From: Acidobacteriota bacterium | GTDB taxonomy: Bacteria > Actinomycetota > Acidimicrobiia > Acidimicrobiales > Palsa-688 | Direction of reading: 5' to 3' | Assembly: GCA_028876385.1 (NCBI GenBank) | Contig: JAGWSF010000041.1 | Location: 1-49,743, forward strand | DNA length: 49,743 bases | Shown here: positions 42,294 to 48,112 of the stretch, piece by piece | Layout: the number at the start of each line of letters is the position of its first letter | How positions within the stretch are numbered: the stretch's first letter is position 1 | Program-made: the position numbers and the translations under genes | The notes under the pieces: model-generated | The model's database searches: none | The model's input: only the letters and a program-made list of their open reading frames with translations | What the model was told of the DNA's origin: nothing

Positions 42294-43891
42294 GAGGCCT
42301 CGAGCCACCAGCCTCCTCTCTCCCGGCACACCACGTGGGCGGCCCCACCGCTCACCACCACCTGCAGGCGGGCTCGTCGCCTACCCCCCGCTTCCCACCA
42401 CCGTTCCTCCAGGGGCCACGGGCCGGCCCAGCTGACGATGTCCTGAAAAAGGCCTCCCTCGACGGCCAGGGCCACGGGCGCGGCGCTCAGCAGCCCCCGA
42501 CCGCTCACTTCCACCGGCACCCCTCCCAAGCCGCACAGGTCGGCCGGCCGGGATGGCTGGTACACCACGACCGGAGCCGGTCCCGGCCACCGACCGGGCC
42601 AGGGCGCTCCCCGCCCCGGCGCTTCACGGGCCCCCGCCGGCCGACCCTCCGGCTCCTGTCTGGAGTCCCCCCATGGGATCAGCCGTACCTGTTCGGCCCA
42701 TCCCCTTCCCCCCTGCAACACCGCAGTGGTCACCGCCTCCGGGCCGAGCAGGCCCTGCACCCGAGCCATGGCCCGGGCCGCCCGGACATCGGAGTCGGCC
42801 GTACCCCCCCAGAAGCCGAGTTGGCGACCGGCATCGGGACGGACCTCCAGAGGGGTCAGGCGCAACAGGGTTATGCCCCCGGTGGGACTTCCCTGCCCCG
42901 GCCCTGATCCAGCCAACCAACCGTCCAACTGCCAACGGGCCCGCTCGGCCAGCGCCACGGCGTTGAGATCTCCATCGTGGCGCCAGTGACGGATGAGGCT
43001 CTCACCGTGCTCGGTTTCCACCTCTATGGCCACTGTCGTGGTGGCCAGGCCGGCCGCCGCCAACCGGGCGTGCATGTCGTCAGCGAGGGATTTGGCCACG
43101 AAAGCGGCCGCTTCCAGTCGCGTCTCGGGGGGGTCCATGATCGCCGTACAGCTCAGCTCCGGCGCCGGGTCCCGACCCTCCACCCCCTGTTCGTCGAGAC
43201 CGAGGGCCAGGCGTTGGGCCCGGACCCCCTCGACGCCGAAGCGCCCCAGGACCGACGGGGCAGGTAGCGCCGCCAAGTCCCCCAAAGTGGTGAGCCCCAG
43301 CCGCACCAGCAGGTCGGTCAGATCGGCGAACCCCGCTCCCAGGGATCGGACGGGCTGGGGAGCCAGCCAGTTGGCGCTCTCACCGGGGGGGATGACCAAA
43401 CCCCCCGGAGCGGCCTGACGGGCCGCCAGACGGGCCGCGAACCGGCCGTCGGCGACCCCGACCCGACACCCCTCCGGCCCTGTCCCCGACACCCGGCCAC
43501 CACCGACCGCCCCCTCCACTACCTCCCCGACCTTCCGGGCCAGGGCCACGTCCCCCCCGAAATAGCGGGAAGGTCCGCGGGTGGCCAAAGCGAGGGAACC
43601 CGGTCCCAGAACCTCCACCGAGGTGGTCAGCCGCTCCACCTCGGCCACTACCGGCTCCCATTCCCGTGCATCGCGGCCCGGGTCGGCGGCCACCACCTCC
43701 AACCGCGGGCAGCGGCCCTGAGCCTCGCGGCGCCGGATGCCCGTCACCACACCCTCGGCCCGGGCCGCGGCGGTGACCGCCACCACCCGGTTGGAGGCCA
43801 CTACCACCGCTGGGACATCGGGGGCGACGCCGACTGCCGCAACCGGCCAATCCGGCCACATCGCCACCAGCATCCGGGTCCCACCGGTCAT
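42284..43891 (-). CDS. imuB: ImuB, Y-family polymerase-like mutasome adaptor
   Basis: A 535-residue protein resembling DinB polymerases but catalytically inactive. The N-terminal acidic motif of Y-family polymerases (DxDxF) is replaced by MLVAMWPDWPVAAV, and the second acidic motif is missing in LALATRGPSRYFGGD. The helix-hairpin-helix region FADLTDLLVRLGLTTLGDLAALPAPSVLGRFG and the little-finger domain are kept. ImuB links DnaE2 to the beta clamp and ImuA'. Length matches the mycobacterial protein. The ATG overlaps the imuA' stop by ATGA, so the pair is co-translated from the SOS promoter. Confidence 0.93.
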   Translation of the reverse strand: MTGGTRMLVAMWPDWPVAAVGVAPDVPAVVVASNRVVAVTAAARAEGVVTGIRRREAQGRCPRLEVVAADPGRDAREWEPVVAEVERLTTSVEVLGPGSLALATRGPSRYFGGDVALARKVGEVVEGAVGGGRVSGTGPEGCRVGVADGRFAARLAARQAAPGGLVIPPGESANWLAPQPVRSLGAGFADLTDLLVRLGLTTLGDLAALPAPSVLGRFGVEGVRAQRLALGLDEQGVEGRDPAPELSCTAIMDPPETRLEAAAFVAKSLADDMHARLAAAGLATTTVAIEVETEHGESLIRHWRHDGDLNAVALAERARWQLDGWLAGSGPGQGSPTGGITLLRLTPLEVRPDAGRQLGFWGGTADSDVRAARAMARVQGLLGPEAVTTAVLQGGRGWAEQVRLIPWGDSRQEPEGRPAGAREAPGRGAPWPGRWPGPAPVVVYQPSRPADLCGLGGVPVEVSGRGLLSAAPVALAVEGGLFQDIVSWAGPWPLEERWWEAGGRRRARLQVVVSGGAAHVVCRERGGWWLEASYE

Positions 43892-44640
43892 CCCGACACT
43901 CTCTCCAGGAGCGGCACCGTAGTGGCCGGGGTTTCCACCGCCACCTCCTCCATCCGCCCCGACCCGGGGGCCGGCAACCACACCGAAAGACGTCGGTCCC
44001 GGCCTCCTATGCGTCGACCCGAGGCCACCACATCGACCCGACGGCCCATGAGAAACCCGTGACCGGCACCCAAGCCCTCCCACTCGGCGGCCTCTACCGA
44101 CATCCGCAGGTCCGGCTCGGGCCATCCTGGCGCGTCCACGACCAGGAGCACCGCACCCCGTTCCCGTACCCGCGCCGCCAGGCGGCGACCCTCGGCCGGT
44201 CGGACCGTGGCGGGGGGCCGCAGGACGAGCAGATCGAAACCGTCCACCAGAGCCGCCACCACTGCGGGCCATTGCCGCCCGGGCCCCGGCACCAGGGCCA
44301 GACGGCGCAGATCGACACCCGATTCGGCGGCGGCCAGCAAGCCCAACGAAGACATCCCAACCGCCGCCACCCATCCGCCGCCGGTGGTGACCGGAGCAGC
44401 CAGGGCCAAGGCCAGGGAAACCCCTCCCAAACCCGGCTCCACCGCCACCGTGGCCCCCTTGCGTATCCCCCCGCCAGGCAGGAGCGGAGCCAGCGGGGCC
44501 GGCACCTCCAACATCCGCATCTCGGCCATCGACACCGGCCGCGACCGCGCCGCAGCCCGGGCCAGAGTCGCGGGCATCTGGGCCCGTCCGACTGCACCGG
44601 CGCCGGATCCGACTGCAGCGTTCGGCTGTGACCTACCCAC
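43888..44640 (-). CDS. imuA': ImuA', RecA-like mutasome protein
   Basis: A 250-residue protein with a degenerate RecA/SulA-like fold. ATVAVEPGLGGVSLALALA occupies the Walker A position but lacks the GKT/S. GFDLLVLRPPATVRPAEGRRLAARVRERGAVLLVVDAP is the Walker B-like part. Known ImuA' proteins recruit DnaE2 and ImuB to damaged DNA. The GTG at 44640 is chosen because TATCCT lies seven bases upstream and the SOS box directly before that; an ATG at 44664 lies within the operator itself. It forms an operon with imuB. Confidence 0.88.
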   Translation of the reverse strand: MGRSQPNAAVGSGAGAVGRAQMPATLARAAARSRPVSMAEMRMLEVPAPLAPLLPGGGIRKGATVAVEPGLGGVSLALALAAPVTTGGGWVAAVGMSSLGLLAAAESGVDLRRLALVPGPGRQWPAVVAALVDGFDLLVLRPPATVRPAEGRRLAARVRERGAVLLVVDAPGWPEPDLRMSVEAAEWEGLGAGHGFLMGRRVDVVASGRRIGGRDRRLSVWLPAPGSGRMEEVAVETPATTVPLLERVSG

Positions 44641-44647
44641 TCCCCCG

Positions 44648-44653
44648 AGGATA
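44648..44653 (-). promoter_or_regulatory. -10 element of imuA'-imuB
   Basis: TATCCT ends seven bases before GTG 44640; the LexA box is two bases upstream. Confidence 0.6.
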
Positions 44654-44655
44654 GA

Positions 44656-44669
44656 CGAACACATGTTCG
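44656..44669. promoter_or_regulatory. LexA (SOS) box of imuA'-imuB
   Basis: CGAACACATGTTCG on the plus strand (CGAACATGTGTTCG on the other) fits the LexA operator and has the same core as the box at dnaE2. It also covers a possible ATG of the divergent SRPBCC gene. Confidence 0.9.
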
Positions 44670-44683
44670 AACGAGACGGCGCG

Positions 44684-45181
44684 ATGATTGGCCCCGTGGC
44701 CTGGCAGATGAGAGCGGTCGGATCGGAGTTCCTCGAAACGTCATCTCACCGATTCGTCTACACCACGGTGATCCGTCACCCTCCGGGGCGGGTGTTCGAC
44801 GCCATCGCCCGTCGTCCAGCCGAGATCGGGGAGTGGTATCCGGGTTTCGACCGCTCCGGCACCTGGAGTTCCGCCGACGATCCGGGCGCCGGCAGCCGCC
44901 GGCGGGTCCGCATGGCCGGTGTCACCTACGACGACACCGTCCTGGTCTGGGAACCCCCCAGCCGGTTCGCCTTCCGGGTCGACCGGGCCGGCCTGCCCAT
45001 CGCCCGTGCCGTCGCCGAGGGCTACCGGATCCTTCCCCACCCGAGCGGCTCGGCGGTCGAGTGGGTCTTCGCCATCGATCCCCATCGGGCCCTCGAACCA
45101 CTCACGTCGTGGTTCGACCCCGCCCTCGCCCGGTTGTTCGCCCGGGCCTCGGCCAACCTGGAGAAGCACCTGTCCCGGTGA
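44684..45181 (+). CDS. SRPBCC (polyketide cyclase/dehydrase-like) protein
   Basis: A 165-residue START/Bet v1-like protein. VYTTVIRHPPGRVFDAIARRPAEIGEWYPGFDRSG is the typical opening strand and helix of the superfamily. SRRRVRMAGVTYDDTVLVWEPPSRFAFRV and the final amphipathic helix LARLFARASANLEKHL complete the fold. These proteins bind hydrophobic ligands; no specific role can be given. The start is uncertain: ATG 44684 is used, but ATG 44663 (inside the SOS box, with TAGACG five bases upstream) and ATG 44708 are alternatives. If 44663 is used, LexA could block this gene too. Confidence 0.75.
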   Translation: MIGPVAWQMRAVGSEFLETSSHRFVYTTVIRHPPGRVFDAIARRPAEIGEWYPGFDRSGTWSSADDPGAGSRRRVRMAGVTYDDTVLVWEPPSRFAFRVDRAGLPIARAVAEGYRILPHPSGSAVEWVFAIDPHRALEPLTSWFDPALARLFARASANLEKHLSR

Positions 45182-45212
45182 GCGTCCTCGGTCTCGTCGA
45201 ATGGCAACCTGC

Positions 45213-45224
45213 GGTCATATGACC
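45213..45224. promoter_or_regulatory. 12-bp perfect palindrome between convergent genes
   Basis: GGTCATATGACC is perfectly symmetric and sits between the SRPBCC stop and the malic enzyme stop. It has no loop, so it is not a typical terminator; a protein-binding site or chance are the alternatives. Confidence 0.3.
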
Positions 45225-45225
45225 A

Positions 45226-46629
45226 TCAGGTCCGGCGCACCACCCCGTCGGCTACTGCGGCGGCCGCGACCGCGGCGGCCACCGAGGAGCCCACGCCTGG
45301 CGTGAAGACACTGGGAACGATCTCATCGGGCCGGAGTTCGTCCGACGGCACCGCCGCGGCGATGGCCTCGGCAGCGGCCAACTTCATCCCTTCGGTGATG
45401 GTCGTCGCGCCGGCGTCGAGCGCCCCCCGGAAGATCCCCGGGAAGCAGAGCACGTTGTTGATCTGATTGGGATAGTCGCTGCGGCCGGTGGCCATCACCG
45501 AGACGATCCCCTCCGCCTCTTCGGGAAGGATCTCGGGCACCGGGTTGGCCAACGCGAAGACGATCGGGCCGTCGGCCATGGTCTCCAGATCCGAGCGGCT
45601 GAGCAGGTCCGGGGCGCTGACCCCGATGAAGACGTCGGACCCGGCGAGCACCTCGCGCAACGTGCCGGACCGCCCCTCGGGGTTGGCATGGTCGGCCAGC
45701 CACTGCTTCGAACGGTCCAGGCCCTCCCGCCCCTTGTGTATGGCGCCCTTGCGGTCGACCGCAACGATGTCCGACACTCCGGCCGTCGACAGGATCTTCG
45801 ATATGGCCACTCCCGCCGCGCCAGCCCCCGAGAGGACGATCCGCAAATCCTCCAAGGACCGTCCGGTGACCCGGCAGGCGTTGCGCAGAGCCGCCAGCAC
45901 CACCACCGCGGTGCCGTGCTGATCGTCATGGAACACCGGTATGGACAGCGATTCGCTTAGTCGCTGTTCGATGTCGAAACAGTGGGGTGCGGCTATGTCC
46001 TCGAGGTTGATACCGCCGAACATGGGCTCCATGCGCTGAACCGTCTCGATCAGCTCGTCAGGCGATGAGACCCGCAGGCACACCGGCACGGCGTCCACCC
46101 CGGCAAACGTCTTGAACAGCACCGCCTTGCCCTCCATGACCGGCAGGGCCGCCTCGGGTCCGATGTTCCCCAAGCCCAGCACGGCTGTCCCGTCGGTCAC
46201 GACGGCCACGGTGTTCGACTTCATGGTGTACCGGTGGGCGAGTGAGACGTCCTCGGCTATGGCGCTGCAGACCCGGGCCACGCCCGGCGTGTAGGCCATG
46301 GCCAGACTGTCGCGGTCGAGGGGGGGCACCTTGGCATCCACCGACAGCTTCCCGCCCTCGTGCAAGCCGAAGGTCCGGTCCTCGACCTCGGTCACGTCGA
46401 TCCCCGCCACCGCCCGGGTGGCGGCCACGACCCGAGCGGCGTGGTCACCGGACTCGCAGAACACGACCAGGTCACGGGTCAGGATGGGACCGGTCGTCTC
46501 GACGATGTCGATTCCCACCAGGCTGCCCCCGACCGCTCCGATGGCGGTCGCCAGCGTGGCGAACTCACCCGGCCGGTTGGGGATGCGGGCCCTGATGCGG
46601 ACCGAGTAGGCGGCGAGGGGCGTACCCAT
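45226..46629 (-). CDS. NAD(P)-dependent malic enzyme with N-terminal ACT domain
   Basis: A 467-residue oxidative decarboxylase converting malate to pyruvate. Residues 1-85 form an ACT-like regulatory domain ([28 protein letters not shown]). The malic enzyme core follows: [55 protein letters not shown] with the catalytic Lys, and [16 protein letters not shown], which supplies metal ligands. The NAD(P)-binding site is [16 protein letters not shown], and [25 protein letters not shown] completes the active site. The ATG has GGAGAA upstream. The ACT domain suggests allosteric control by an amino acid or metabolite, which is not identified. Confidence 0.93.
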   Translation of the reverse strand: MGTPLAAYSVRIRARIPNRPGEFATLATAIGAVGGSLVGIDIVETTGPILTRDLVVFCESGDHAARVVAATRAVAGIDVTEVEDRTFGLHEGGKLSVDAKVPPLDRDSLAMAYTPGVARVCSAIAEDVSLAHRYTMKSNTVAVVTDGTAVLGLGNIGPEAALPVMEGKAVLFKTFAGVDAVPVCLRVSSPDELIETVQRMEPMFGGINLEDIAAPHCFDIEQRLSESLSIPVFHDDQHGTAVVVLAALRNACRVTGRSLEDLRIVLSGAGAAGVAISKILSTAGVSDIVAVDRKGAIHKGREGLDRSKQWLADHANPEGRSGTLREVLAGSDVFIGVSAPDLLSRSDLETMADGPIVFALANPVPEILPEEAEGIVSVMATGRSDYPNQINNVLCFPGIFRGALDAGATTITEGMKLAAAEAIAAAVPSDELRPDEIVPSVFTPGVGSSVAAAVAAAAVADGVVRRT

Positions 46630-46944
46630 GAGTTCTCCTCGATTCAGCCGGCGCCCACTGGAAGGTCATGACAGGCACCGGCGGAGCCGGTGGCCGAGGG
46701 ATCGAGGGGGCGGATCTCGTCCCGGACACGGAGCGAAACTCTACGGTCTGGAGTGACCTACGTTTACGTTTAATTAACGAAGCCCTTGCCAGGTGTGTCC
46801 GGCGGCACATAGGATTTCCCGACAAGAGGGGGCGTTCGGGCGAGGCCTGGCCTCGGGTCCCCGGGGGGAGGGCCGGACCGGCCTCGACCCGAACGTAGTC
46901 CACCCGGACATAACGGACCGCCAAGTCCCTCGAACTGAGCCTGG
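46630..46944. other. non-coding stretch with a large inverted repeat
   Basis: No convincing gene is seen in these 315 bases. An AT-rich patch (46761-46780, containing TTTAATTAACG) stands out from the GC-rich background and may hold a promoter. From 46796 to 46910 the sequence can fold into a long interrupted hairpin. TGTCCGG (46796-46802) pairs with CCGGACA (46904-46910); CGTTCGGG (46833-46840) with CCCGAACG (46888-46895); CGAGGCC (46841-46847) with GGCCTCG (46880-46886); GGTCC (46856-46860) with GGACC (46875-46879). This long-stem-with-bubble layout suggests a structured RNA or leader, on either strand. Confidence 0.45.
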
Positions 46945-47021
46945 ACGCGACGAAGGACCGGCGGGGGGGTGCCGGTCCTTCGCAAGCTCGAGGGGCGAGG
47001 GGGGGATTCGCCCCGAGCAAC
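46945..47021 (-). ncRNA. 6C-type small RNA (two hairpins with C7 loops)
   Basis: On the minus strand two adjacent hairpins each present seven cytosines in the loop, the defining trait of the actinobacterial 6C RNA. The first uses 47018-47008 with 46998-46986 (about 11 pairs, two-base bulge). The second uses 46982-46971 with 46962-46951 (12 perfect pairs). Three bases separate them. A -35 TTGCGG and -10 CATACT with an 18-base spacer lie just upstream, predicting a start near 47021. The RNA would be about 75-90 bases, close to known 6C RNAs. It lies between marR and the malic enzyme gene. Its targets are unknown; C-rich loops suggest base pairing with G-rich ribosome-binding regions. Confidence 0.75.
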
Positions 47022-47027
47022 AGCTTC

Positions 47028-47057
47028 AGTATGGACCACGACTCGCTATCGCCGCAA
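47028..47057 (-). promoter_or_regulatory. promoter of the 6C-type RNA
   Basis: TTGCGG (47057-47052) and CATACT (47033-47028) are separated by 18 bases. Both lie downstream of the marR stop. Confidence 0.5.
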
Positions 47058-47115
47058 GCGACTTTGGTCACATCGGCCATCACTCCGACAGATGCCGAAC
47101 GCGGACCCCCGCCGC

Positions 47116-47574
47116 TCAGCTCGCAGGGCCGTCCGAGTCGCGCTGATCCGAGGCCAGACGCTGGAGCAACGGGACGGCCCGGGCCAACACCTCCCGCTCC
47201 TCCGCGGTCAGGCGCTCCAGGCCGGCGGCCACGAAGGCGTCCCCCCGGGCCCGGCTCTGACCGAGCAGGTCGGCCCCGGCCGCGCTGATAGCCACTCGGG
47301 CGACCCGCCGGTCAGCCGAGTCCGGCCGCCGCTCGAGGTACCCGTTGGCCTCGAGTCGGGCGGCGATACGGGTCATGGAAGGGGGCGCCACGCGCTCGAT
47401 GGCCGCCAACTCGCCGAGGGTGAGCTCGCCGTGCTGGGACAGCACCGTTAGGGCTGACATCTGTGAGGGGGTGATTTCGCCCAGCCCGATGGATTCCTGA
47501 CGGAGACGACGGGATAGGCGCAACACTGACAGCCGCAGCGCCCTGGCCATCTCGGTCCCCGGGCCGACGGTCAT
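47116..47574 (-). CDS. MarR-family transcriptional regulator
   Basis: A 152-residue winged-helix regulator. The DNA-binding part is LTVLSQHGELTLGELAAIERVAPPSMTRIAARLEANGYLERRPDSADRRVARVAISAAGADLL, which has the MarR recognition helix and the DxRD-like wing (DSADRR). Flanking helices form the dimer domain. The ATG at 47574 is eight bases from TACACT, again a probable leaderless transcript. No structural gene lies next to it on the same strand, so its target is not obvious; the nearby palindromic sequences are candidates for testing. The ligand is unknown. Confidence 0.9.
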   Translation of the reverse strand: MTVGPGTEMARALRLSVLRLSRRLRQESIGLGEITPSQMSALTVLSQHGELTLGELAAIERVAPPSMTRIAARLEANGYLERRPDSADRRVARVAISAAGADLLGQSRARGDAFVAAGLERLTAEEREVLARAVPLLQRLASDQRDSDGPAS

Positions 47575-47582
47575 GAGCCGAG

Positions 47583-47588
47583 AGTGTA
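47583..47588 (-). promoter_or_regulatory. -10 element of marR-like gene
   Basis: TACACT ends eight bases before ATG 47574. Confidence 0.4.
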
Positions 47589-47645
47589 ACTAGCCACCCT
47601 CACCCCTGAGCGGGATGGCCGACCTGCCCCCGGCGCCGAGATGCA

Positions 47646-47715
47646 GTGCGCCGCAACCGGCGAGGTGGAGTGCGCAGCAACCGGCGAGGTGGAGTGCGCA
47701 GCAACCGGCGAGGTG
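47646..47715. repeat. 24-bp tandem repeat upstream of the four-cysteine protein gene
   Basis: Copies at 47646-47669 (one mismatch), 47670-47693 and 47694-47715 (lacking the last two bases) are arranged head to tail. The shared core is GCAACCGGCGAGGTG. The array ends about 20 bases before the proposed start codon. Confidence 0.9.
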
Positions 47716-47735
47716 CCACGATATTGCCCGTGACG

Positions 47736-48098
47736 ATGCGTGAGGACTGTCGCCATTTTCAGAGCCGTACATATGACACCGGTGAAGTCGCCCGGTTCTG
47801 CGTCCTCAACCTGGCCCCCGAGGCCCCTTGGCGCTGCCCCGAAGGCTGCGACCGCTACCAACCCGACATCATCGACGGCTCCTTCGTGGTCGGCTCGTTG
47901 ACGCGGCCCCCGGTCGAAGCCGAGCCCGAGGAACCGGCCGAGGACGTGGCCCACATCCTGGCCGAGGCCAACTCCATCGTCACCGCCGCAGGACCCGAGA
48001 TCATCCGCGAAGTGGAAGCGCAGCGAGCGGAGCGCAAATGGTGGCAGGTGTGGAAGCGCGGCGGGGACGGTGACGGGTTCCGTCTGAGCAGCCGCTGA
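47736..48098 (+). CDS. small four-cysteine protein of unknown function
   Basis: A 120-residue protein. Cys5, Cys22, Cys34 and Cys38 lie in MREDCRHFQS, VARFCVLNLAP and PWRCPEGCDRY, spacing that could bind a zinc ion or cluster. The middle is acidic (EAEPEEPAED) and the C-terminal half is a charged helix ending in a basic tryptophan-rich piece (ERKWWQVWKRG). I know of no characterised family. ATG 47736 was chosen because conserved-looking sequence begins there; GTG 47730 is possible. A longer in-frame form would translate the 24-bp tandem repeat as NRRGGVRS units and is unlikely. Confidence 0.65.
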   Translation: MREDCRHFQSRTYDTGEVARFCVLNLAPEAPWRCPEGCDRYQPDIIDGSFVVGSLTRPPVEAEPEEPAEDVAHILAEANSIVTAAGPEIIREVEAQRAERKWWQVWKRGGDGDGFRLSSR

Positions 48099-48112
48099 GC
48101 TCACCGCCACCA

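Noticed and set aside
42284..43891. Active DinB/Pol IV polymerase
   Set aside because: Both acidic catalytic motifs are missing and the gene follows imuA', so ImuB is the better call.
46796..46910. tRNA or tmRNA
   Set aside because: No T-loop (GGTTCRANNCC) or CCA end is present, and the fold is a single long hairpin rather than a cloverleaf.
46951..46982. Simple rho-independent terminator
   Set aside because: The stem is strong, but no T-tract follows on either strand. It is paired with a second hairpin with a C7 loop and preceded by a promoter, so the 6C RNA explanation fits better.
46668..47146. Several short reading frames between malic enzyme and marR
   Set aside because: They overlap one another in all frames, are Arg/Gly/Pro-rich and run through the hairpin structures. 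None has a convincing start or family pattern.
47646..47715. CRISPR array
   Set aside because: The 24-bp units are directly adjacent with no spacers and only three copies, and there are no cas genes. The Cas4-like nuclease 32 kb away is a stand-alone protein.
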